From DATLGB01 sp037724045 (lineage in GTDB: Bacteria; Actinomycetota; Thermoleophilia; Solirubrobacterales; Solirubrobacteraceae), in assembly GCA_037724045.1 (NCBI GenBank), contig JBBJOW010000064.1, positions 1-20,989 of the forward strand: DNA of 20,989 bases, given 5' to 3'. Below, in pieces: positions 6,726 through 13,473 of this stretch. The notes beneath the pieces were generated by a model. That model was given only the letters and a program-made list of their open reading frames with translations, was not told the origin of the DNA and did not search any database. Position numbers and translations under genes: made by a program. Numbering within the stretch: the stretch's first letter is position 1; every line of letters starts with the position of its first letter.

Positions 6726-7505
6726 CTACAGGAGCACCTCGCGCTCGGCGAGATGCACCCCCACCTTGCGCTTGACGCGCTGGAGCGCGTTGTCGACCGT
6801 CTTGCAGTCGCAGCCGAGCATCTCGCCGACGTCGACGTAGGAGTGGCCGTCGAGGTACAGCGACAGCACGCGCGACTCGAGCTCGGAGAGCACGGTGCTC
6901 AGGCAGGTGACCAGGGACCGCAGCTCCTCCGTCGAAACCGCCTGGTTGGCCGGGTCCCAGACCGGCGAGCCCGGAAGGATCTCGTCGAGGGTCGGCTCGC
7001 CGCCGTCGGCCGACGCGCCCGCCGGCGAGGAGGAGAAGGACACGTAGCCGTTGAGCGGCGTGTGCTTGTTGCGGGTCGCGGTCTTGACCGCGGTGATGAT
7101 CTGCCGGGTTATGCACAGCTCGGCGAAGTTGCGGAAGGAGGACTCGCGGTCGGAGCGAAAGTCGCGAATGGCCTTGTAGAGGCCGACGAGCCCCTCCTGG
7201 ATGAGGTCGTCGCTGTCGCCGCCCACGAGGAAGTAGGACGATGCCTTCAGGCGGACGAACGAGTGGTAGCGCTTGACCAGCTGGTCGTAGGCGTCGGTGC
7301 TTCCCTGCTTGGCGAGGGCGATCAGGTAGTGATCATCTACCTCGACTTTAGCTTGAGACTTTCCCGCGGTGGCGGCACGGGCAGAGACGGTGCGGCCAGG
7401 CCGGGCGGAGCGGCTCAGCGAACTACCGGTGTGTGCGCCCCAGTTGGGTCGGCGCACGGCTGGTCCTGAGCCTGCGGCGGGGCGGACAGGGATGTTCTGG
7501 GCCAC
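6726..7505 (-). CDS. sigH: SigH-like alternative RNA polymerase sigma factor
   Basis: 259 residues, closely resembling Bacillus SigH (sigma-30, Spo0H). Region 2 (about 57-145) contains DDLIQEGLVGLYKAIRDF, FAELCITRQIITAVKTATR and KHTPLNGYVSF, nearly identical to the Bacillus protein. Region 4 (about 190-250) contains LSELESRVLSLYLDG, then CKTVDNALQRVKRKV as the recognition helix. The first ~56 residues are an added Ser/Arg/Ala-rich, probably disordered extension absent from Bacillus. The GTG start is supported by a strong Shine-Dalgarno (GGAAGGAA, 6 nt upstream). Position downstream of cysS-rlmB matches the Bacillus sigH locus. Whether it governs a stress, stationary-phase or developmental programme cannot be told here. 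Confidence 0.93.
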   Translation of the reverse strand: MAQNIPVRPAAGSGPAVRRPNWGAHTGSSLSRSARPGRTVSARAATAGKSQAKVEVDDHYLIALAKQGSTDAYDQLVKRYHSFVRLKASSYFLVGGDSDDLIQEGLVGLYKAIRDFRSDRESSFRNFAELCITRQIITAVKTATRNKHTPLNGYVSFSSSPAGASADGGEPTLDEILPGSPVWDPANQAVSTEELRSLVTCLSTVLSELESRVLSLYLDGHSYVDVGEMLGCDCKTVDNALQRVKRKVGVHLAEREVLL

Positions 7506-7511
7506 GAGGGG

Positions 7512-7519
7512 TTCCTTCC
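7512..7519 (-). promoter_or_regulatory. Strong Shine-Dalgarno of sigH
   Basis: GGAAGGAA lies 6 nt before GTG 7505 and fixes this start over later in-frame codons. It shows that this genome also uses leadered, SD-dependent genes, in contrast to the leaderless-type starts elsewhere in the window. Confidence 0.75.
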
Positions 7520-7579
7520 CCGGGCCGACGGCCCGCGGTGTCGTGACGCGCTCCTCCCCTGGCGTCGAATTCCGTATAT

Positions 7580-7601
7580 GTCGAGTGCAATAACCCTCGA
7601 C
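7580..7601 (-). promoter_or_regulatory. Palindrome upstream of sigH (possible operator)
   Basis: A perfect inverted repeat GTCGAG-N10-CTCGAC lies about 75-95 nt upstream of the sigH GTG. Next to it on the sigH side is the AT-rich stretch CATATACGGAATTC, the only AT-rich segment in this intergenic region and a reasonable promoter site. Arm size and spacing are those of a dimeric repressor site. No cognate regulator is identified. Confidence 0.35.
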
Positions 7602-7626
7602 TTGAGGCGCAGAGTTGCAGGGTTAT
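7590..7626 (-). terminator. Inverted repeat at the rlmB stop (possible terminator)
   Basis: ATAACCCT and AGGGTTAT are exact 8-bp complements separated by 21 nt. The rlmB TAA lies inside the first arm as read on the minus strand. There is no U-tract and the loop is long, so termination is uncertain. One arm also overlaps the GTCGAG palindrome, so the two structures would be mutually exclusive as RNA. Confidence 0.35.
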
Positions 7627-8321
7627 GACCCCGTGTCAAGCCGTTGCTGCAAGATCTCGTACATCAGCACTGCCGCGGCGGCGCTGACGTTGAGCGAATC
7701 GAGCTTCCCGCGCACCGGAAGGGCGACCAAGTCGTCGCAGGCGTCGCGCACGCGCGGGCGCAGCCCCTTGCCTTCCGCACCCAGCACGAGGACGACGGCG
7801 CCGCGGTAGTCCGGGGAGCGATATGGGGTTCGTGCCTCGGCCGCCGCGCCGTACACCCAGGCCGGGACGCGCTTGGCGTCGGCCAGGAAGTCGGCGAGGT
7901 TGCGCACGCGGGCGATGGGCAGGTGCTCGACCGCTCCCGCCGACGCCTTGCAGACTGCGGGGGTCACCTCGGCAGAGCGGCGCTCGGGCAGCACGACCCC
8001 GGTTGCGCCGGCGACCTCGGCGGTCCGGCACACCGCGCCCAGGTTCTGCGGGTCGGTCACCTCGTCGAGGGCGACGAGGAACGCCTCCGGCGCGCGCAGG
8101 AGGGCGTCGGCGTTGGCGTACGGGTACGCATCGACCTCGGCGCAGACGCCCTGATGGGCCTCCGATCCGCAGCGCTGCGCGATCTCCTCGCCCCGCGCGA
8201 GCTGCACCCGGACGCCTTCGAGCCACGGCTCGCGGGCGGCGTTGGTCGCCGCCCAGACCGCAAGGACGCGGCGCCGGCCGCGCAGCGCCTCGCGCACCGG
8301 GTTGCGGCCGTAGACGATCAC
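7623..8321 (-). CDS. rlmB: TrmH/SpoU-family 23S rRNA 2'-O-methyltransferase
   Basis: 232 residues. The N-terminal ~75 residues (YGRNPVREALRG onward) form the substrate-binding L30e-like domain. The SPOUT methyltransferase domain carries DPQNLGAVCRTAEVAGATG (motif 1), LVLGAEGKGLRPRVRDACD (motif 2) and LPVRGKLDSLNVSAAAAVLMYE (motif 3), with the catalytic Arg and Ser/Asn residues intact. It should methylate a 23S rRNA ribose (Gm2251 in E. coli) using SAM. The GTG start overlaps the cysS stop by 4 nt (GTGA), and cysS-rlmB linkage is conserved in Firmicutes and Actinobacteria. Family assignment is firm; the exact nucleotide is inferred. Confidence 0.92.
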   Translation of the reverse strand: MIVYGRNPVREALRGRRRVLAVWAATNAAREPWLEGVRVQLARGEEIAQRCGSEAHQGVCAEVDAYPYANADALLRAPEAFLVALDEVTDPQNLGAVCRTAEVAGATGVVLPERRSAEVTPAVCKASAGAVEHLPIARVRNLADFLADAKRVPAWVYGAAAEARTPYRSPDYRGAVVLVLGAEGKGLRPRVRDACDDLVALPVRGKLDSLNVSAAAAVLMYEILQQRLDTGS

Positions 8322-9670
8322 ACCGGGTGCAGGCGGGGCCCGTCGGGGCCGTCGCGGACCTCCCAGCCCGCGGCGCGCAGCTCGTCGCGCAGGCGGTCGG
8401 CCGTGGCGAAGTCCCCGGCCGCGCGAGCCGCGACACGGTCCTGCGCCAGCGCCTCGATCTCCGGCGGTGGCCCGCCTTCGGGGTCGAGCAGGTTGTCCAG
8501 TCCGAGCAACCCCAGCATCTCCCGCAGGTGGGAGTCACCGGCACCGTCGGGCGCGTCGCGGACCCATGCGTGGGCTGCCGTGAGCGCGGCCGGCGTGTTG
8601 AAGTCGTCGGCGAGCGCGTCGAGGAAGGCTTCGCGGTGCACGGCGAGCTCCGGCGGTGAATCGCCTTCCACCAGCCGCCGGCCGGCCTCCCGGAAGCCCT
8701 TCGCCCGGGCGGCCGCCTGCGCGAGGACGCCGTCGCGCCACTGGGCGGGGCTGCGGTAATGCGTCCCGGCGAAGTACATGACCAGCGCGTCGCGGCCGAC
8801 GGACGTCAGCGCCTCCGCCAGGCCGACGATGTTGCCTAGCGACTTCGACATCTTCGTGTCGAGCTCGATCTTCGTGTCGAGCTCGATCATGCCGTTGTGC
8901 ATCCAGATCGTGGCGAGCGGCTCGCCGCGGCCCGCCTCGGTCTGCGCCGCCTCGTTCTCGTGATGGGGGAAGAGGAGGTCCGAGCCGCCGCCGTGGATGT
9001 CGACCGGCAGGCCGAGGGCCTCCTCGGCCATCGCCGAGCACTCGATGTGCCAGCCCGGGCGGCCCGGGCCCCACGGCGAGTCCCACGCGGTGTCCTCGTC
9101 GGGCTTGGTGGCCTTCCACAGCGCGAAGTCGAGCGGGTCCTCCTTGCGGTCGGCGCCCTCGATGCCCTCCCCCTGGTCCATCTGGTCCACGTCGCGGTGC
9201 GAAAGCTCGCCGTAGCCCGCGTGGGAGCGCACTCTGAAGTACACGTCGCCGGCCGCCTCGTAGGCGTGGCCGCGCGCGATCAGCGTCTCGATCAGCTCGA
9301 CGATGGCGGGCACGGTGTCCGTCGCCAGCGGCTCCGCGTCGGGCCGCCCGAGGCCCAGGCCGTCGGTGTCGCGCACGTAGGCGGCGGTCATGCGGGCGGC
9401 GAGATCGGCCGAGTCCACGCCCTGCGCGCGCGCAGCCACGTAGATCTTGTCGTTGATGTCGGTGACGTTGGCGACCAGGGTCGTCTCGAGCCCCTCGTGC
9501 TCGAGGAACCGCTTGAGCAGTGAGAAGACGACGAACGGGCGGGCGTTGCCGACGTGGATGCGGCCGTAGACCGTCGGTCCGCAGGCGTAGACGCCGGCCC
9601 TCCCGGGGGCGCGGGGCGTGAGGGGCACTACGCGCCCGGTGCGGCTGTCGTGAAGGCGAATCTGGCGCAA
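8318..9670 (-). CDS. cysS: Cysteinyl-tRNA synthetase
   Basis: 450 residues from TTG 9670. It charges tRNA-Cys. The class I signatures are present: zinc/substrate Cys in YACGPTVYG, the HIGH equivalent HVGNA, GWHIECSAM and DIHGGGSDLLFPHHENE for zinc ligands, WMHNG, and KMSKSLGN. The C-terminal helical DALR-type domain follows. TTG 9670 has an AAGGG ribosome site 7 nt upstream and starts right at the conserved RLHDSRTG; an alternative ATG at 9730 adds 20 basic residues but would begin inside the start region of the divergent gene. An exact 18-bp tandem duplication repeats IELDTK immediately before the MSKS residues, lengthening the loop ahead of the catalytic signature. The stop overlaps rlmB. 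Confidence 0.95.
   Translation of the reverse strand: MRQIRLHDSRTGRVVPLTPRAPGRAGVYACGPTVYGRIHVGNARPFVVFSLLKRFLEHEGLETTLVANVTDINDKIYVAARAQGVDSADLAARMTAAYVRDTDGLGLGRPDAEPLATDTVPAIVELIETLIARGHAYEAAGDVYFRVRSHAGYGELSHRDVDQMDQGEGIEGADRKEDPLDFALWKATKPDEDTAWDSPWGPGRPGWHIECSAMAEEALGLPVDIHGGGSDLLFPHHENEAAQTEAGRGEPLATIWMHNGMIELDTKIELDTKMSKSLGNIVGLAEALTSVGRDALVMYFAGTHYRSPAQWRDGVLAQAAARAKGFREAGRRLVEGDSPPELAVHREAFLDALADDFNTPAALTAAHAWVRDAPDGAGDSHLREMLGLLGLDNLLDPEGGPPPEIEALAQDRVAARAAGDFATADRLRDELRAAGWEVRDGPDGPRLHPV
8850..8888 (-). repeat. 18-bp tandem duplication inside cysS next to KMSKS
   Basis: Two identical 18-bp units (8850-8867 and 8868-8885) plus 3 bp of a third encode IELDTK-IELDTK, with the last Lys serving as the first residue of KMSKS. 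The copies are identical at every base, including third positions, which points to a recent slippage event or an assembly artefact. Confidence 0.95.
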
Positions 9671-9722
9671 TTTGCGGCCCTTGGGATTCCGTCCGGCAAT
9701 CCTACGGGTAGCGCCCCGTTTG

Positions 9723-10964
9723 ATGGCCATGCGTCAGCAGGCAGAGGTCGGCGCCGAGGTCGAGCGCGCGTTCAACTCGCTTCCGGGGCGGTACCTCGGC
9801 GCTCCAGCGGGCTTCGACGCCACGTGGCACTTCAGGATCGGCGACATCGGCCGCTCCTGGGAGGTCCGCTGCAGCGAGCACGGCGCGCGTGTGCGTGCCG
9901 GTCGGGCGAGCCGCAAGCCCGACGTGATCATCGGCACGGACGGCCAGACGTGGCTGGAGCTGCGCGAGGGCCACCTCAGCGGCATCGACGCCTTCTCGCA
10001 GCGGCGCCTCTCCGCCCGGGGGAACCTGGACCTCGCAGTGGGCTTCGAGGGCATGTTCCGCCTCGCGGGCGACCGCCCGCCGCTGCTGCGCATCCACGAC
10101 GTGCCGGTGGGCCGGCATCGCATCTCCACCCTGACCATGGGCGCCGGCCCCGACGTCATGCTCATCCACGGCCTCGGCGCCACCAAGTCGTCCTTCTTCG
10201 ACACGGCCGCCGCACTTGCGGACGCCGGCCACCGGGTCCACGCGCTCGACCTCCCGGGCTTCGGCGGCTCCTCCAAACGGCCGGCCGCCTACGGCCCCGA
10301 CTACTTCCGCCGCGCGGTCCTCGGCGTGCTGGACGCGCTGGAGATCGACCGGGCGCACGTGGTGGGCAACTCGATGGGCGGCCGGGTCGCCCTCGAGCTG
10401 GGCATCGAGAACCCCGACCGCGTCGGCGCCCTTGCGCTGCTCTCCCCGGCGGTCGCGTTCGTGCGACGCGAGTTCGCGCCGATAGTGCGCCTGCTGCGAC
10501 CCGAGTTCGGCATGCTGCCGCACTCGCTCGGCCGCAAGCGGATCGAGGCGCAGTTCTGGAGCATGTTCGCCGACCGCGACCTGGTCGACCCGATCCTCGG
10601 CGACGTCGTCGCGGACGAGTTCGAGCGCATCTATCGCAACCCCGGCGCGCGGCTGGCCTTCCTCGCCTCGGCGCGCTCGCTGTATCTCTCGAAGCCATAC
10701 GGCAGCGGCGGCTTCTACACGCGGCTGGCCGACCTGCGCGCGCCCGCGATGTTCGTCTGGGGCACACACGATCGCCTGATCCCGGCAAGCTTCGCGCGCC
10801 ACGTCGAGCGGGCGCTGCCCGATGCCGAGCAGATCGTGCTCGACGGCTGCGGCCACGTACCCCAGATCGAGCGCCCGGACCAGACCAACGGGCTCATCCG
10901 GCGCTTCTTCGCGCGTACGGACGCGCTAGGCGCGCCCAGCGGCCAGCTGCGCGCCGCCGCCTGA
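9723..10964 (+). CDS. SCP2-like lipid-binding domain fused to alpha/beta hydrolase
   Basis: 413 residues. Residues ~8-112 resemble an SCP2 sterol-carrier fold: a WHFRIGDIGRSWEVRC strand pair, then PDVIIGTDGQTWLELREG and a closing LARGN-type strand region. Residues ~125-400 are an alpha/beta hydrolase with oxyanion motif LIHGLGATKSSF, nucleophile elbow GNSMGG (Ser217), acid Asp350 (WGTHDRLIP) and His378 (GCGHVPQIERP). The triad is complete, so it is probably an active esterase, lipase or related hydrolase acting on a hydrophobic substrate held by the SCP2 part. The substrate is unknown. The SCP2 call rests on pattern rather than a clear signature motif. Start: ATG 9723, or 9729 two codons later. 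Neighbours are lipid-related. Confidence 0.85.
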   Translation: MAMRQQAEVGAEVERAFNSLPGRYLGAPAGFDATWHFRIGDIGRSWEVRCSEHGARVRAGRASRKPDVIIGTDGQTWLELREGHLSGIDAFSQRRLSARGNLDLAVGFEGMFRLAGDRPPLLRIHDVPVGRHRISTLTMGAGPDVMLIHGLGATKSSFFDTAAALADAGHRVHALDLPGFGGSSKRPAAYGPDYFRRAVLGVLDALEIDRAHVVGNSMGGRVALELGIENPDRVGALALLSPAVAFVRREFAPIVRLLRPEFGMLPHSLGRKRIEAQFWSMFADRDLVDPILGDVVADEFERIYRNPGARLAFLASARSLYLSKPYGSGGFYTRLADLRAPAMFVWGTHDRLIPASFARHVERALPDAEQIVLDGCGHVPQIERPDQTNGLIRRFFARTDALGAPSGQLRAAA

Positions 10965-10972
10965 AGAAGAAG

Positions 10973-11008
10973 CGGCGCCGCCGGTGCCCATCAACACCGG
11001 CGGCGCCG
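10973..11008 (-). terminator. Strong intrinsic terminator, oriented for the minus strand
   Basis: A perfect 14-bp GC stem (arms 10973-10986 and 10995-11008) encloses an 8-nt loop. On the minus strand it is followed by CTTCTTCTTC, a pyrimidine-rich tail; on the plus strand no T-run follows. It begins 25 nt after the stop of the 47-codon gene and 9 nt after the convergent hydrolase stop, so it could serve both. Confidence 0.75.
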
Positions 11009-11033
11009 AGCGGAGAGCTGCTTCCCCCGGCCG

Positions 11034-11177
11034 TCAGGGCGAGCGAACGCCTGCGACCGGAGCACGGGTGGCCGGCACGATGATGTACCGGCGCACGGCC
11101 GAGCGATCCGTGGAGGGCCGCTTGGCCAGCGGCAGGACCGCGAAGCGGCGGGGAGCGGTGGGGAGGTTGGACTTCAT
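11034..11177 (-). CDS. Small basic 47-residue protein, hypothetical
   Basis: A short ORF that conventional length cut-offs could miss. Starting at ATG 11177 it encodes 47 residues rich in Arg, Pro and Ala (MKSNLPTAPRRFAVLP...), net strongly positive, with no membrane helix or cysteine. Support: 41 of 47 codons end in G or C, as expected for a coding frame in this genome; AGGA lies 8 nt before the ATG; and a 14-bp terminator with a pyrimidine tail sits 25 nt after its stop on the same strand. I do not recognise the family. It occupies most of the 305-nt space between the hydrolase and acyltransferase genes. A structured small RNA is the alternative. Confidence 0.55.
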   Translation of the reverse strand: MKSNLPTAPRRFAVLPLAKRPSTDRSAVRRYIIVPATRAPVAGVRSP

Positions 11178-11256
11178 GGACGGAATCCTGGCGGCTGCGG
11201 CGCCGCGCGCACATGGACCGCGGGCGCAAATGCGGCCGGTCGTATTGGCCTCGGCG

Positions 11257-11262
11257 TAGAAT
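11257..11262 (+). promoter_or_regulatory. Leaderless-type -10 box (TAGAAT) for the acyltransferase gene
   Basis: TAGAAT, one base from the consensus TATAAT, ends 7 nt before ATG 11270. The gap CGCCGCG has no ribosome site. No clear -35 is seen. This box decides the start over an in-frame ATG 57 nt upstream. Confidence 0.6.
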
Positions 11263-11269
11263 CGCCGCG

Positions 11270-12277
11270 ATGGACCGCCAAACAGGGCCCATCCAGGAGT
11301 CCAACCGGAACGGCAACGGCAACGCGCACGCAGCGCGCGTGGCCACCGAGCGGGCCGTCGCCGAGCGCGAGGGCGGGCGGGCTCCCGCCTGGATGGTGGG
11401 CGTGGCCGCACTCGCGGGTGACGCGCTGACGGCTCCGGCGAAGCTGACGGCCGCCGCCGGGCGCGCGGTGAAGGGCCGCATCCCGGTCGCCGACCTCGAC
11501 GAGCGCGACCCGGACTACATCCGCGAGTCCCTCCCCCGCCTGTGGCTGCTCGCCTCGGTGTACTTCCGCGCGGAGGTGCGCGGACTGGGGAACATCCCGG
11601 AGGCCGGCGGCGTCCTCATGGTCGGCAACCACTCCGGCGGCAACATCACGCCGGACACGAGCGTCTTCACGCTGGCGTTCTGCTCGTACTTCGGGGTCGA
11701 GCGGCCCTTCTACCAGCTCGCCCACAACCTCGTGCTCTCCATGCCGGGCCTGTCGTTCCTGCGCAAGTACGGCACGGTCGCCGCGTCGCACGAAAACGCG
11801 CGCGAGGCGCTGAGCACCGGCGCAGCCGTGCTCGTCTACCCGGGCGGCGACTACGAGGTGCACCGGCCCGTGTGGGAGCGCCACCGCGTCGACTTCGGCG
11901 GGCGCAAGGGCTTCATCCGCCTCGCGCTCGATCAGGACGTGCCGATCGTGCCCGTCGTGAGCGTCGGCGGGCAGGAGACCTCGATCTTCCTCTCGCGCGG
12001 TGAAGGCCTCGCCAAGCTGCTGCGCCTCGACAAGGCGTTCCGGCTGAAGGTGCTGCCCATCTCGCTGGCGCTGCCCTGGGGCATCAACGTCGGCGACATG
12101 CTCGGCCACTGGCCGCTGCCGGCCAAGATCGTGGTCGAGGCCCTTCCGCCGATCCACCTGCGCGAGGAGTTCGGCGACGACCCGGACCTCGACGAGGTCT
12201 ACGAGCACGTGATGCGCCTGATGCAGGACACGCTGGACGCCCTGGCCTCCGAGCGCCGTCTGCCGCTGCTGGGCTGA
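11270..12277 (+). CDS. Lysophospholipid/diacylglycerol acyltransferase-family protein (MGAT-like)
   Basis: 335 residues. A polar N-terminal ~35 residues (QESNRNGNGN) precedes an amphipathic hydrophobic region and a PlsC-superfamily domain (~95-310). The active-site block is GNHSGGNITPD (His121, Asp129), spaced as in MGAT/DGAT-like members rather than the classic H(X4)D. Other family landmarks are LVYPGGDYEVHRPVWERHRVDFGGRKGFIRLAL and VPIVPVVSVGGQET. It probably transfers fatty acyl groups from acyl-CoA to a neutral or phospholipid acceptor at the membrane; the acceptor is unknown. ATG 11270 follows a TAGAAT box by 7 nt. It sits between an SCP2-hydrolase fusion and an SRPBCC protein, supporting a lipid-handling role. 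Confidence 0.88.
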   Translation: MDRQTGPIQESNRNGNGNAHAARVATERAVAEREGGRAPAWMVGVAALAGDALTAPAKLTAAAGRAVKGRIPVADLDERDPDYIRESLPRLWLLASVYFRAEVRGLGNIPEAGGVLMVGNHSGGNITPDTSVFTLAFCSYFGVERPFYQLAHNLVLSMPGLSFLRKYGTVAASHENAREALSTGAAVLVYPGGDYEVHRPVWERHRVDFGGRKGFIRLALDQDVPIVPVVSVGGQETSIFLSRGEGLAKLLRLDKAFRLKVLPISLALPWGINVGDMLGHWPLPAKIVVEALPPIHLREEFGDDPDLDEVYEHVMRLMQDTLDALASERRLPLLG

Positions 12278-12300
12278 TGATTACGAAGTATCAGGAAAGC

Positions 12301-12317
12301 ACCGCCCAGAGGGCGGT
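12301..12317 (+). promoter_or_regulatory. Hairpin covering the ribosome site of the SRPBCC gene
   Basis: ACCGCCC-AGA-GGGCGGT forms a 7-bp stem with a 3-nt loop ending 6 nt before GTG 12324. The only Shine-Dalgarno-like purines (GAGGG) lie in the loop and 3' arm. It could be a short terminator for the acyltransferase gene or limit translation of the next gene. Confidence 0.4.
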
Positions 12318-12323
12318 CGCACC

Positions 12324-12809
12324 GTGAGGGTCAACGCCGACATCGTCATCGGCGCGCCGCCCGAGCGGGTGTGGGAGACCGTGTGCGACCCGTCACGCGC
12401 GCTGCACTACATGGCGGGCGTGACCCGCTGGGAGGTCGTCGGCGACACGCGTGAGGGCCTCGGCGCGCGCTACCGCATGCTCATGCGTGTCGGGTCCGCG
12501 GAGATCGGGGGCCTCATCGAGGTCGTGGAGTTCGTCGAGGGCCGCGATCTCGCCTGGGTGTCCATCACCGGCGTCGACCAGCGCGGCCGCTGGCGCCTGC
12601 GCGCCGACGGCGAGTCATCGACCCGCGTGGAGTTCCGCCTCGCCTACGGCGTCGCCGGCTCGGGCGTCTTCGGCTACCTCGCCGAGCGCCTGGCCGCACC
12701 GACCGTCCGCGGTCACCTGCGGCGCACGCTGCAGCAGCTCAAACGCCAGGTCGAGCACGAGCAGCTGCGCGCCGCCGCCGCCGCCCGGCGCGCCGCGCGC
12801 GCTGCTTGA
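12324..12809 (+). CDS. SRPBCC-family (START/polyketide cyclase-like) ligand-binding protein
   Basis: 161 residues with the SRPBCC helix-grip pattern: an N-terminal strand MRVNADIVIGAPPERVWETVCDP typical of the family, then YMAGVTRWEVVGD, a run of antiparallel strands (ARYRMLMRVGSAEIGGLIEV, WVSITGVDQRGRWRLRADG, RVEFRLAYG), and a long C-terminal helix ending in a basic Ala/Arg tail (HLRRTLQQLKRQVEHEQLR). Such proteins bind hydrophobic ligands or act as cyclases or dehydratases; no catalytic residue can be named. GTG 12324 is 46 nt after the acyltransferase stop, so the two are probably co-transcribed, and a short hairpin may modulate it. The function in this cluster is inferred to be lipid binding. 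Confidence 0.82.
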   Translation: MRVNADIVIGAPPERVWETVCDPSRALHYMAGVTRWEVVGDTREGLGARYRMLMRVGSAEIGGLIEVVEFVEGRDLAWVSITGVDQRGRWRLRADGESSTRVEFRLAYGVAGSGVFGYLAERLAAPTVRGHLRRTLQQLKRQVEHEQLRAAAAARRAARAA

Positions 12810-12887
12810 CCACTTCGGCGCGGGTTCCAAATACGCGTTGCGGGAGCGCGCGGCCGCAGCGTGTCGGCAGGTAATGAGGGGCGGGGC

Positions 12888-12927
12888 GACGCACATGTGT
12901 GGGGTGATAGCCCCACTGACCTGCGTC
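12888..12927. terminator. Two-tier hairpin between convergent genes
   Basis: Outer arms GACGCA/TGCGTC (12888-12893, 12922-12927) and inner arms GTGGGG/CCCCAC (12899-12904, 12911-12916) are both perfect 6-bp complements. They are separated by a symmetric 5-nt by 5-nt internal loop and capped by a 6-nt loop. It lies between the SRPBCC gene (ends 12809) and ispF (ends 12979), where a bidirectional terminator is expected, but neither side has a T-run. The rest of this 169-nt gap holds nothing else I can identify. Confidence 0.45.
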
Positions 12928-12978
12928 AACCCCTCCGCGCGGCCACGCGACGCGCAACCGCCACGCGTATCTGAGAAC

Positions 12979-13473
12979 CTACGCCGAGGCCAGCTCCTCA
13001 GGGCGGTCGAGCGTCGCGACGGCGAGGCACGCGACGCCCTCGCCGCGGCCGACGAAGCCCATCCGCTCGCCGGTCGTCGCCTTGACGGACACGCGGGCGA
13101 TGCTGACGCCGAGCGCCTCGGCGAGGGCGGCGCGCATGGCGTCCCGGTAGGGCGCGAGCTTCGGCCGCTCCATGACCACGGAGCCGTCGACGTTGACGAT
13201 CCGGAAGCCGTTCTCACCGAGGCCGACCACGACCGCGCGCAGCAGCGTGAGCGAGTCGGCGTCCTTCCAGCGCTCGTCGGTGTCGGGGAAGTGCTGGCCG
13301 ATGTCTCCCATGGCGGCGGCACCGAGCAGCGCGTCGATGATCGCGTGGGTGAGGACGTCGGCGTCGGAATGGCCGGCGAGGCCCTCCTCGTTGGGGATGT
13401 CGACACCGCCGAGGATCAGGGGGCGCCCAGGCGCGAGCCGGTGGCTGTCGACACCGATCCCGGTGCGGATCAT
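12979..13473 (-). CDS. ispF: 2-C-methyl-D-erythritol 2,4-cyclodiphosphate synthase
   Basis: 164 residues, full length. It catalyses the fifth step of the MEP isoprenoid pathway, cyclising CDP-ME-2-phosphate with release of CMP. The divalent-metal ligands are in place: Asp9 and His11 in GVDSHRL and His43 in HSDADVLTHAI. AMGDIGQHFPDTD and the C-terminal VKATTGERMGFVGRGEG, which bind the diphosphate and cytidine, are intact. ATG 13473 overlaps the stop of the upstream PHP phosphatase gene (ATGA), so translation is coupled. In most actinobacteria ispF directly follows ispD; here a phosphatase separates them. Confidence 0.97.
   Translation of the reverse strand: MIRTGIGVDSHRLAPGRPLILGGVDIPNEEGLAGHSDADVLTHAIIDALLGAAAMGDIGQHFPDTDERWKDADSLTLLRAVVVGLGENGFRIVNVDGSVVMERPKLAPYRDAMRAALAEALGVSIARVSVKATTGERMGFVGRGEGVACLAVATLDRPEELASA

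Noticed and set aside
6265..7116. 283-residue extended version of the membrane protein
   Set aside because: The upstream part overlaps sigH in another frame and has low-complexity composition; the ATG at 6660 directly precedes the membrane helix.
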